From: Hallerella sp963652365 | GTDB lineage: Bacteria; Fibrobacterota; Fibrobacteria; Fibrobacterales; Fibrobacteraceae | Length of the DNA stretch: 42,105 bases | Direction: 5' to 3' | Assembly: GCA_963652365.1 (NCBI GenBank) | Contig: CAVJTH010000021.1 | Coordinates: 1-42,105, forward strand | Part shown: positions 1-6,743 of the stretch, piece after piece | How the letters are laid out: each line of letters begins with the position of its first letter | How positions within the stretch are numbered: position 1 is the first letter of the stretch | Notes under the pieces: model-generated | What the model was told of the DNA's origin: nothing | Databases searched by the model: none | Seen by the model: the letters and a program-made list of their open reading frames with translations, nothing else | Translations under genes and position numbers: made by a program

Positions 1-13
1 GTTCGCTGAGATC

Positions 14-52
14 TCTAAGCTCTAAGTTCTCCCCACTAAGCTCTGAACAAGC
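14..52. repeat. Degenerate intergenic direct repeat, copy 1
   Basis: This 39-base unit begins TCTAAGC and ends GAACAAGC. It matches the unit at 171-209 at about 31 of 39 positions by eye, with no gaps. Both share the internal core CCACTAAGC. The whole 1-297 stretch holds no convincing gene; its first 60-110 bases are GC-rich with short inverted runs. It looks like intergenic repeat material before the lipoprotein operon. Confidence 0.6.
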
Positions 53-170
53 CCCTCGCCGGGCAGGCGCCTACCCTCCGACGCCAGGCGGAAACAGTTC
101 GCTTCGCGAAAAAGCCTAGACGTGCAACGCCAAAATCCTTTCGGCAGAAAGTAATGGCTCGTTCCGCGAT

Positions 171-209
171 TCTAAGCACTAATCACTATCCACTAAGCAC
201 CGAACAAGC
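171..209. repeat. Degenerate intergenic direct repeat, copy 2
   Basis: Second copy of the 39-base unit seen at 14-52, in the same orientation and 157 bases further on. The AT-rich sequence just after it (about 225-255) is the likeliest place for the promoter of the downstream lipoprotein operon, but I see no clean -35/-10 pair. Confidence 0.6.
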
Positions 210-297
210 TCTGTCCAAACTCCTTATCCGATAAATTTTGTAATTTGTCTTAGGCTTGAAAAAGCATAAACGCTCGAAACTTCGGGCGGAGGAACCG

Positions 298-747
298 ATG
301 AAAAAAAGAATACTCTTGTCCGCTCTGTTTCTGCCGCTGTTCTTTACGGCTTGCTCTTCGGAACCGATGCAAATTGTCTGCGGAAAGGACTTTTTGCAAA
401 AACGCGCGACCGTTGTCGATACGTCGAGCGTGTTTCGCAGCTCGGAACCGTTCATCATGCAGTTCCGCTATGGAAAGAACTTCGACTTTTCAAGGCTCAG
501 GTGGGAAGTCACCAACGCGTCGGGAAAGACTATCGCGTCCAAGACAAGTCCTGTCAACGCAAAGGAAGGCTCCTATACGGTCTTGATTTCTTCCATCCGC
601 GGAGGCTTTTCGAGCGCGACGGAATTCTTCCGGGCGAAGGAAGGCGAATTTTCCATTCGCTTCCTCGATGCGGACGCGGATACGCTTCTGTTGCAAAAGC
701 AGATTCGCGTGGTTCGAAACAGCGAAAAAATCGACGGAGCAAAATGA
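298..747 (+). CDS. Small lipoprotein of unknown function
   Basis: A 149-residue lipoprotein. The start at 298 is preferred over an upstream in-frame start at 256 because GGAGGAA lies at 288-294 and the protein then begins directly with a lipoprotein signal: a Lys/Arg-rich start, a hydrophobic stretch, then the lipobox FFTAC with Cys near residue 19. The mature part is about 130 residues, rich in beta-forming residues, with no domain I recognise. Its stop overlaps the next start (ATGA at 744-747), so the two are translationally coupled. It is the first gene of a four-gene unit ending in murI. The role is unknown; the likely location is the periplasmic or outer face of a membrane. Confidence 0.8.
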   Translation: MKKRILLSALFLPLFFTACSSEPMQIVCGKDFLQKRATVVDTSSVFRSSEPFIMQFRYGKNFDFSRLRWEVTNASGKTIASKTSPVNAKEGSYTVLISSIRGGFSSATEFFRAKEGEFSIRFLDADADTLLLQKQIRVVRNSEKIDGAK

Positions 748-1655
748 AGCATTTAACTCTCATCTTGGCGGCAATCTCTCTAGTGGCCTGTTCTTCGGAG
801 GTCGAAGTGAATTACAGGCTTTCCGAACCCGTTTCCGTAGATCTCTACACGGAAAGCACCTACGCGACAATCGACCTGGAGGACGTAGAACGCATCGGGA
901 CCATCAATGCGGATTATGTTCGCCTGGAGTATTCCCAAAAAGGCGACACTCTGCTGATTCTCCGAAATTTCGAAATCGACAAGTCGCGCGGATATCTCAA
1001 GAACTCCCACCCGGCGGAACTCCAGTGGCGGCTTCCCGAAGTCCTGACCAAGGGCGTTGCGGAACGAGCCGTCGAAACTTCGGGCTTTGCCGAAGGCTAC
1101 GACACGCTTCTCTACAGCATTCCGATGCCTGGGCGCTGGCGCGAACAGCTGCTCAATCCCGATTACATCAAGCATCTTGAACGCCAGGAAAAGCACCGCT
1201 ACGAGATGGATCATCTGCTCGTGGGCAAGGTTCCTGAAAAGGGAAACATCACGCAGCTCCTGAAGGAGCGCAGCCGCCTCCAGTTTGCCCTCATCCAGGT
1301 GGATTCCGTCGTCACGGAAGGATTCCGCAATCTCGACAAGCGCAAGTGCTTCGCCTATACGGTCTATCTCAAGGAAAAGGAGAGCTTCCCCTATTACATC
1401 TGGGAGCAGCACGTGAACAGCAAGATCGGGACGGAAAAATTCCAGGCCTATCGCACGGGGCTCAAGGCGGAGTACGAAACCGCCTACTGGGTAACGCTCG
1501 ATCCCGAAACGGGCATTCCTTGCCAGGAGCGCGAAGTCAAGGTCGGGACTCACACCATGGTGAACGCCAAGACCGGCGACACGGCGACATTCAAGAGCAA
1601 TACGACGCTTGAACGCCTTTACACGGTCATTCGGGATTCGTCGGGCGCGAAATGA
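744..1655 (+). CDS. Lipoprotein of unknown function
   Basis: A 303-residue protein starting with a typical signal (MKHLTLILAAISLVAC), so Cys16 is the probable lipidation site. The open frame extends upstream to 351, but that part is a shadow of the preceding gene; the ATG at 744 overlaps the upstream stop and gives the signal peptide. The mature region is charged and mixed alpha/beta without a recognisable domain. It overlaps the next gene by ATGA (1652-1655). Conserved coupling with two other lipoproteins and murI suggests an envelope role, but nothing in the sequence assigns one. Confidence 0.85.
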   Translation: MKHLTLILAAISLVACSSEVEVNYRLSEPVSVDLYTESTYATIDLEDVERIGTINADYVRLEYSQKGDTLLILRNFEIDKSRGYLKNSHPAELQWRLPEVLTKGVAERAVETSGFAEGYDTLLYSIPMPGRWREQLLNPDYIKHLERQEKHRYEMDHLLVGKVPEKGNITQLLKERSRLQFALIQVDSVVTEGFRNLDKRKCFAYTVYLKEKESFPYYIWEQHVNSKIGTEKFQAYRTGLKAEYETAYWVTLDPETGIPCQEREVKVGTHTMVNAKTGDTATFKSNTTLERLYTVIRDSSGAK

Positions 1656-2110
1656 TTCGTCGTGGCTGGATTGCGTTCGTACTTGTCGGTGCGCTGCTTG
1701 CGGCATGCGGCGGAACAAAGTCCGCCCAGCAGACCATGGCGGAAGATCGCGACTATATGTATCGGGAGGCCTACAGCGCATACATCAAGGCCGAGGAACG
1801 CTATTTGAACCTGCTCTTCAACATCGAACGGATGCCCGAAGAGGAGGAACTCTGGATCATGAAGCGCGACCAGATGAAGGAACTCGAACAGCTTCGCACC
1901 CTGATGCTCCAGGCTCGATCGGAACTCGACGAATCGCTCCAGGACTGGGAGCGCTACCTTTCCGAGCTCCAGAAGGAAATGGTGGCTGCCAAGGCGGTTT
2001 CCCGCGCGAAATTTCGCACGGCAAACGATGAGCGGACATCTCCGGGGCAGCTTCTTCCGGGGGAATTCGCGAAGGATTCCGTCCGCAAGGCGATGCAGAG
2101 GCAGCCGTGA
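1652..2110 (+). CDS. Small helical lipoprotein of unknown function
   Basis: A 152-residue protein. Residues 1-19 form a signal with lipobox LLAAC, so the mature protein starts at Cys19. The remainder is strongly charged (runs of E, K, R, Q) with heptad-like spacing from about residue 30 to 115, so a helical or coiled-coil periplasmic domain is expected. It starts inside the stop of the upstream lipoprotein gene and its own stop overlaps the GTG start of murI (GTGA at 2107-2110). The close coupling to a peptidoglycan precursor enzyme is notable but does not prove a cell-wall function. Confidence 0.85.
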   Translation: MIRRGWIAFVLVGALLAACGGTKSAQQTMAEDRDYMYREAYSAYIKAEERYLNLLFNIERMPEEEELWIMKRDQMKELEQLRTLMLQARSELDESLQDWERYLSELQKEMVAAKAVSRAKFRTANDERTSPGQLLPGEFAKDSVRKAMQRQP

Positions 2111-2916
2111 TCGGCGTCTTCGATTCCGGGTTTGGCGGGCTTTCCATTTTGCGCGAACTGCGACGCGCACTTCCCGATTACGATTTTCTCTATCTCGGGG
2201 ACAACGCTCGCGCGCCCTACGGTTCTCGCACGTTCGACACGATTTACCGCTATACGCTCGAAGCGGTCCGCGCCCTTTTTGACCGAGGCTGCCCGCTTGT
2301 CATTCTCGCCTGCAACACGGCGAGCGCCCGGGCTCTCCGCACGATCCAGCAGCGCGACCTGCCGGCCATTGCCCCGCAAAACCGTGTCCTGGGCATTATC
2401 CGTCCCACGGCGGAGGAAGCGGGAAATTTTTCGAAGAACGGTCATCTGGGTATCTTGGGAACCGCCGGAACGGTGGAGTCGAACAGCTACCCGATCGAAA
2501 TCGGGCATTTCTTCCCGAAGCTCAGGGTTACGCAGCAGGCCTGCCCGCTCTGGGCGACTCTTGTCGAAAATGGCGAAATCGACAGCGAAGGGACACGTTT
2601 CTTCGTGAAGCGGGATATCGACCGGCTGCTTGCCAAGGATCCGCAGATCGATGCGATTCTCCTGGCGTGTACGCACTATCCGCTGCTTTTGCCGGTGATC
2701 GAACGGGTCGTTCCGCCGCGAATTCGGGTCGTTTCGCAGGGTGCGATCGTCGCCTTGAAGACGCTTGACTATCTGAAACGGCATCCCGACATGGAAAAAA
2801 GGCTGACCCGAGGGGGGAGGCTGTCCTTTTTGACGACCGACACCCCCGAATTTTTCCGCAAAGGGGCGACTTTCTTCGGTGTGGATAAGGTTTCTGCAAA
2901 AACTTTGACTTTTTAA
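2107..2916 (+). CDS. murI: Glutamate racemase
   Basis: Converts L-glutamate to D-glutamate for peptidoglycan precursor synthesis in the cytoplasm. The 269-residue length is normal for the family. The sequence shows the N-terminal DSG motif (about residues 6-8), the first catalytic cysteine in LACNTASA (Cys69) and the second in LLACTHYPLL (Cys188 followed by Thr and His190), so both proton-transfer cysteines are present. The start is GTG at 2107, overlapping the stop of the preceding lipoprotein gene. It closes the lipoprotein operon; the promoter for the next gene overlaps its last codons. Identification is secure from the paired motifs. Confidence 0.95.
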   Translation: MIGVFDSGFGGLSILRELRRALPDYDFLYLGDNARAPYGSRTFDTIYRYTLEAVRALFDRGCPLVILACNTASARALRTIQQRDLPAIAPQNRVLGIIRPTAEEAGNFSKNGHLGILGTAGTVESNSYPIEIGHFFPKLRVTQQACPLWATLVENGEIDSEGTRFFVKRDIDRLLAKDPQIDAILLACTHYPLLLPVIERVVPPRIRVVSQGAIVALKTLDYLKRHPDMEKRLTRGGRLSFLTTDTPEFFRKGATFFGVDKVSAKTLTF

Positions 2917-2932
2917 GGTATAATTTTATATC
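2905..2932 (+). promoter_or_regulatory. Sigma70-type promoter for the 3001 gene
   Basis: TTGACT at 2905-2910 is followed after 16 bases by TATATC (2927-2932). A perfect TATAAT also occurs at 2919-2924, but only 8 bases from that -35. Either hexamer could serve as -10. The element overlaps the murI stop and lies about 70 bases before the next start, leaving a short leader with GAGGAAAAGGA (2984-2994) as ribosome site. Confidence 0.6.
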
Positions 2933-3000
2933 TTGCAGGAAGAAAACGAACCATCACTGGTCCGCTTTTGATACTTTTACTCTGAGGAAAAGGACGTACT

Positions 3001-3690
3001 ATGCCGCAAATACAGATTAATTTAACCGGTTGGCAAGGCTTCCGTGGCAAGAACACGGGCAGTCTTCTCTATGTCGAGACCAGCCGAATGTCCGTTGTTC
3101 CGGTCCGTGACCAGCTAAACGAAAACGAAAAAGGTTCCTTTTCGGAACCGAACTACGAAACTTCCACCTATGGATTTGTTTCGTGCTGCAATGTCAAGGC
3201 CATCAATAAGATTGTCAAGACGAACAAGAGCCGCTACATCTTGTTTGGAACGCGCTATGAAGGCGGGGATGCGGATTACAAGGACAAGTATCTGATTATG
3301 GGATACATGCGAATCGAGCATACGAAGGATGTCCGCTCGCGTCATATCCAGTCCTACATGGCGACACAGGGCGCCGTGGAACCGGAATGCATGCTTCTCG
3401 AAGAGGACATCGCCGTCCACGGACCGATGCATTTTGTATCGCTTCAGGATTCCTACGTGCTCACGGACGACCGCCTAAAGGAATGGGGCTACAAGGGTCA
3501 CGCGGGGCGTCAGCTCAAGACGGTTTTTGGCGAAGAGCATACGAAGGAAATCCTCGCTCACCTGGATTCCCGGGACGACAAGATCGACGAGTATATCGCG
3601 ACGGTGGAAGAGTTCAAGAAGGCGCTTGCCGCCCAGCAGGCCGCTGCGGAAACCGACGAGGAATCCGTTTCGGAAGAACCTGAAAACTGA
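3001..3690 (+). CDS. Conserved hypothetical cytoplasmic protein
   Basis: A 229-residue soluble protein with no signal peptide or membrane segment. I do not recognise the family. It is mixed alpha/beta for about 190 residues and ends in an acidic, Ala/Glu-rich low-complexity tail. It has its own promoter overlapping the end of murI, a good ribosome site (AGGA at 2991-2994) and a strong intrinsic terminator at 3735-3762, so it is a one-gene unit. Two adjacent cysteines (SCC, around residue 60) and several His residues are visible but form no known metal site. Base composition matches the housekeeping neighbours, suggesting a resident rather than acquired gene. Confidence 0.8.
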   Translation: MPQIQINLTGWQGFRGKNTGSLLYVETSRMSVVPVRDQLNENEKGSFSEPNYETSTYGFVSCCNVKAINKIVKTNKSRYILFGTRYEGGDADYKDKYLIMGYMRIEHTKDVRSRHIQSYMATQGAVEPECMLLEEDIAVHGPMHFVSLQDSYVLTDDRLKEWGYKGHAGRQLKTVFGEEHTKEILAHLDSRDDKIDEYIATVEEFKKALAAQQAAAETDEESVSEEPEN

Positions 3691-3734
3691 AAAAGTTGGA
3701 TTGTCTAACGTTCGGATGGAACTTGGATGGATAG

Positions 3735-3762
3735 GCCCGGTGCGATACCGGGCTTATTTTTT
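3735..3762 (+). terminator. Intrinsic terminator
   Basis: Perfect 7-bp stem GCCCGGT (3735-3741) / ACCGGGC (3747-3753) with a 5-base loop, followed by TTATTTTTT. It ends the unit of the 3001 gene and lies immediately before the truncated XRE reading frame at 3771. Confidence 0.9.
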
Positions 3763-3770
3763 ACGAACAA

Positions 3771-3980
3771 ATGGCCGCAGCCCTTGAACTGGATGGGGAA
3801 GAAAGGGCGCTGTTTTTTGACTTGGTGGCGGATCCGAGCAAGGGGGAAGCTCCGAAGGACATCGCCGACTACATCAACGAAGTGCCGGAGGTCAAGGCAG
3901 CCTTGCGCATGGCGAAGGAAAAGGCCTCTGCTGCCGACTGGGAACATTTTCGGCGGCTGCTGGAAGGGAAACAGGGATGA
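3771..3980 (+). pseudogene. XRE-family regulator, C-terminal stump lacking its HTH
   Basis: The 69-residue frame matches, from memory of the family, the C-terminal part of XRE-type regulators that pair with ImmA/IrrE peptidases: a helix ending in LELDGEERALFFDLV, then DIADYI, then VKAALRMAKEKA, then a Trp-containing last helix. These proteins normally begin with about 60 residues of helix-turn-helix, which is absent; the frame is closed by TAG at 3732-3734 and a terminator sits where the HTH should be. There is no clear ribosome site before the ATG. It overlaps the ImmA-like gene by ATGA, as intact pairs do. It is probably a remnant without DNA binding. Confidence 0.65.
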
Positions 3981-4441
3981 GAAAAACGGCGCAGCTCAAG
4001 TTCTTGCCGAATATCCAGGTTCCTATCAAGGATGACGGGACGTTGGTTCTGTCTTGCGAAGATATTGAATTTCATACGGTCGAATTTTTGAAGAATAGTG
4101 TTTCGGAATATGGATATGACTTTGGGATTCCGCAGGCGACTCCCATTGACAGGATAATTGAAGGTCTGGGCTTGACAATCCAGTTTGCGAACTTTGCGGA
4201 CAGACGGATTCTGGGAATGAATCTATTTGGAAGAGGGCGTGTTAAAATTGTAGTCGATGGAAAATATATCGATGAAGTTTACGAGGCAGGGACGATCCTT
4301 GTTTCTGGAGAACTCGAAGAAACGTCTCCCGTAGGAAGGCTGAATTTTACCTTGGCCCACGAGTTTGGACATTCTTTCTACCACGAAGACTACTTTAATC
4401 CGCATTCTTCTTCCCTCGGGAATGGACGCCTCAACAAGTGA
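3977..4441 (+). pseudogene. ImmA/IrrE-type metallopeptidase, 3'-truncated
   Basis: A 154-residue frame with the zinc-peptidase signature HEFGH at residues 128-132. Intact ImmA/IrrE proteins continue well past this motif and supply a third metal ligand (Glu) downstream; here the recognisable homology stops about ten residues after HEFGH and the last dozen residues (from about position 4396) come from a different gene read in the wrong frame. Such peptidases normally cleave or de-repress a partner XRE regulator, whose stump lies directly upstream. The region is AT-richer than its flanks, consistent with transfer. It is unlikely to be active. Confidence 0.75.
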
Positions 4442-4578
4442 TAAATTCAATTAATCAAGCTTATGAAACTAGAAGATATTTATCAGGCAATAGATATTAT
4501 GGTTTTGCCAATGGAATCAAAATCGAAATGTTTATCAATCGTGAAGGAAAAATCATTTCTGCTTTTCCGAAGGAGTAA
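4402..4578 (+). pseudogene. C-terminal tip of an EndoU-like polymorphic toxin
   Basis: In the frame of positions 4402-4578, out of frame with the truncated peptidase, the translation reads FFPREWTPQQ near the start, then a helix, GNRYYGFANGIKIEM, and EGKIISAFPKE before TAA at 4576-4578. This resembles the last 50-60 residues of bacterial EndoU RNase toxin domains (a W..E.I..AI..A helix, then a GV.I..Y....GKI.TAYP strand pair). There is no start codon or upstream domain, so this is a remnant. Its last codons contain AAGGAG (4570-4575), which serves as ribosome site of the following gene, the usual toxin-immunity coupling. Confidence 0.6.
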
Positions 4579-4584
4579 ATCAAC

Positions 4585-4899
4585 ATGAATTACAAGATAA
4601 AATATATCGAACATCAAGGAAAAATTGAGGATATGATTTTTTCTTTCGATGGGGATTATTGCATTCTGAGTGAGTTTTTGGATGATGTTGATTCTTTTTC
4701 CAAGGAGTACCTAAAAATTTTTGATAATGTCCTTTCTGGCAAAGAGGAAAAAGATGTTGCATATGGGAATTGTTGTTCATTTAAGATAGACAAGAATAAA
4801 ACTGTTGTTGAAAGTCTCTATCCGGAAGATGAAGGGGAGCCGACGACTTGTACGGTCAATACTTGGGAACTTCGTTCCTTGAGGGATGAGAGACAATAG
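4585..4899 (+). CDS. Probable orphan immunity protein
   Basis: A small acidic protein of 104 residues, markedly AT-rich, with intact start and AAGGAG nine bases upstream. No signal peptide or membrane segment. Its pattern (a KIKYIE-like first strand, an acidic LSEFLDDVDSFSKEYL helix, GNCCSFKIDK, acidic end) resembles small acidic immunity proteins found behind polymorphic-toxin C-terminal domains. The assignment rests mainly on position directly after an EndoU-like toxin tip. If correct, it would neutralise a toxin delivered by competitors; the cognate toxin is no longer encoded here. It could also be an unrelated small protein. Confidence 0.55.
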   Translation: MNYKIKYIEHQGKIEDMIFSFDGDYCILSEFLDDVDSFSKEYLKIFDNVLSGKEEKDVAYGNCCSFKIDKNKTVVESLYPEDEGEPTTCTVNTWELRSLRDERQ

Positions 4900-4906
4900 C
4901 TATATT
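4879..4906 (+). promoter_or_regulatory. Promoter giving a probably leaderless argA mRNA
   Basis: TTGAGG (4879-4884), a 16-base spacer and TATATT (4901-4906). The argA ATG starts at 4914, seven bases after the -10, exactly where transcription should start. There is no Shine-Dalgarno between them. The transcript would therefore begin at or next to the start codon. Confidence 0.6.
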
Positions 4907-4913
4907 TTTTTGC

Positions 4914-6272
4914 ATGAGCAACGGTTTTGACCATCTGAACGTGCAAAATATCGAAGTCGCGGGATTCATTCGCGAGGTCTTCGGTTACATCACCCGGTTC
5001 AAGGGGCAGCTCTTTGTGCTGAAAATCGAAGACAGCCTGATGGAACATCCGCTGTTTCCCGTGCTGATTCGGGACATTACGCTCTTGCACAAGATAGGCG
5101 TCAAGATTCTGATTGTCCCCGGGACGCGCAAGAGCATCGACCGGCAGCTTGCCGCGTGGGAAATCGTCTCCGAGTTCAAGAACGGCGTGCGTCTCACGAG
5201 CGAAGAGGCGCTGCCCTTGATCGAACAGGCGTCTCTCGGAGCGGCCCAGCGCATCATGAGCCACTTGACGGCGGGAGGATGCCACGGGATGCAGGGAAAC
5301 TGGGTGTCTGCCCGGAGCATGGGAATTATCGACGGCGTCGATTTCATGCGTACCGGTCGAATCGAACGGATCGAGAAGAACATCGTCGAACATCTGCTTT
5401 CGGAAGACTACATTCCCATCATTCCTCCGATCGGCTGGAACAAGATCGGTCACGCCTACAATATTTCGAGCACGGAACTTGCGATGGAACTCTGCAAGTA
5501 TCTGACGGTGGGAAAGCTCTTCTTTATCGGGAGCGAAAACGGCATTCGGGCAGAAGGCCTCGTCACGGGACCGAATACGCGGTATCTGGACGTGACGGAC
5601 AACGGCGAAATTTCTGCCCTCGATATCGAACAGGCCCAGGAAATCCTGGACATGAATTCGGACAAGCTGAACTTCGCGCAGGTCGATTATCTGAAAAACG
5701 CCATTGCCGCTTGCAAGGCCGGCGCGAAGCGCGTCCACCTCATTAGCGGCGAAACGCAGGGAAGCGTCTTGCAGGAAGTGTTTTCGAGCCGCGGCGACGG
5801 GACGATGGTCTATGCGAACCAGTATTCGAGCATTCGCCCGGCGACGACCGACGATATTCCGGACATTCTCCGGATCATGCAGGACTACATCGCGAAGGGA
5901 TATCTCATTTCGCGGACGCAGGAATCCATTTCGGAAAAGCTTTCGGACTATGTCGTGTATGCGATCGACAACGTGATTCACGGTTGCGGAGCGCTCCATG
6001 CGTTCGAGGACAACTCGGCGGAAGTCGCCGCGATTGCCGTTGCGGCGAACTATCGCAAGTCGGGAGTCGGCGCGGCGATTGTGCGGCACTTGGTGGCGAC
6101 GGCTCGGATGCGCGGATTTTACAGGGTCTTCCTGCTCACGACGCAGGCGCTCGACTGGTTCTACCAGCTGGGATTCAAGGATGGTACGCTCGAAGACTTG
6201 CCGAAGTCCAAGCGCGACCATTACAACTATAAAAGGCATTCGAGAATCCTGGTGATGCCGCTTGGAAAGTAA
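4914..6272 (+). CDS. argA: Amino-acid N-acetyltransferase (N-acetylglutamate synthase)
   Basis: A 452-residue two-domain protein. Residues about 1-290 have the amino-acid-kinase fold seen in N-acetylglutamate kinase and in the arginine-sensing half of ArgA; residues about 305-452 are a GNAT acetyltransferase with the acetyl-CoA loop in YRKSGVGAA. The length agrees with classical ArgA (about 440). It makes N-acetylglutamate from glutamate and acetyl-CoA, the first step of arginine synthesis, in the cytoplasm, and is expected to be feedback-inhibited by arginine. The stop TAA overlaps the next ATG (6270-6274), so a GtrA-like membrane protein is co-translated, an unexpected partner. The start at 4914 follows a -10 box by seven bases. 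Confidence 0.9.
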   Translation: MSNGFDHLNVQNIEVAGFIREVFGYITRFKGQLFVLKIEDSLMEHPLFPVLIRDITLLHKIGVKILIVPGTRKSIDRQLAAWEIVSEFKNGVRLTSEEALPLIEQASLGAAQRIMSHLTAGGCHGMQGNWVSARSMGIIDGVDFMRTGRIERIEKNIVEHLLSEDYIPIIPPIGWNKIGHAYNISSTELAMELCKYLTVGKLFFIGSENGIRAEGLVTGPNTRYLDVTDNGEISALDIEQAQEILDMNSDKLNFAQVDYLKNAIAACKAGAKRVHLISGETQGSVLQEVFSSRGDGTMVYANQYSSIRPATTDDIPDILRIMQDYIAKGYLISRTQESISEKLSDYVVYAIDNVIHGCGALHAFEDNSAEVAAIAVAANYRKSGVGAAIVRHLVATARMRGFYRVFLLTTQALDWFYQLGFKDGTLEDLPKSKRDHYNYKRHSRILVMPLGK

Positions 6273-6742
6273 TGCGGAAAACGGGACCAGACAGACTTGC
6301 CTTTCGACTTGAAGCCGCCTTGTCGAAAAGATTGCCGGGTCGAAAGAGCGTTCTAGGCCAGATGTGGCGATACCTCTTTACGGGCGGTCTTGCCTTTGTG
6401 GTGGATTTTGGACTTTTCGCGCTTTGCCTTTATGCGCTTAGGTGGCATTACCTCGTGGCGAATCTTGCGGGTCTCGTCGCCGGTCTTGTCGTGAATTACT
6501 GGATAAGCGTCCGATGGGTCTTTTCGGCCTGTAGGCGGAGCGTTTCGAGTCGGCCTCTGGAGTTTTCCCTGTTTGCGCTGATCGGGCTCTTGGGCGTTCT
6601 CCTGAACCAGCTTCTCATGTGGTTCCAGGTGGATTTCCTGGACCTTGTCCCGATGCCCGCAAAGCTTGTTTCCGCGGCGATTGTCCTGCTGTGGAATTTT
6701 GGCATCCGGAAAATGTTCCTTTTTAAATCGCTGAAGGATTGA
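6272..6742 (+). CDS. GtrA-like membrane protein
   Basis: A 156-residue integral membrane protein with four hydrophobic segments (about residues 30-52, 58-78, 97-117 and 128-148), the GtrA layout. Typical family marks are visible: the first helix near RYLFTGGLAFVVDFGLF, then NYWISVRWVF, and a final NFGIRKMFLF. GtrA-family proteins are thought to help move polyprenyl-phosphate-linked sugars across the inner membrane. The following flavoprotein and GT-C glycosyltransferase fit an envelope-glycan cassette. It overlaps the argA stop by one codon (TAATG). Confidence 0.85.
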   Translation: MRKTGPDRLAFRLEAALSKRLPGRKSVLGQMWRYLFTGGLAFVVDFGLFALCLYALRWHYLVANLAGLVAGLVVNYWISVRWVFSACRRSVSSRPLEFSLFALIGLLGVLLNQLLMWFQVDFLDLVPMPAKLVSAAIVLLWNFGIRKMFLFKSLKD

Positions 6743-6743
6743 T

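Noticed and set aside
351..743. Long N-terminal extension of the lipoprotein frame ending at 1655
   Set aside because: It overlaps the upstream lipoprotein in another frame, whereas the ATG at 744 gives a clean lipoprotein signal and ATGA coupling.
780..1781. 333-codon minus-strand frame
   Set aside because: Antisense shadow of the two lipoprotein genes: Arg/His/Leu-rich composition, no ribosome site, no recognisable motif.
4818..6239. 473-codon minus-strand frame opposite argA
   Set aside because: Composition is typical of an antisense shadow of a GC-rich gene; argA on the other strand has full domain evidence.
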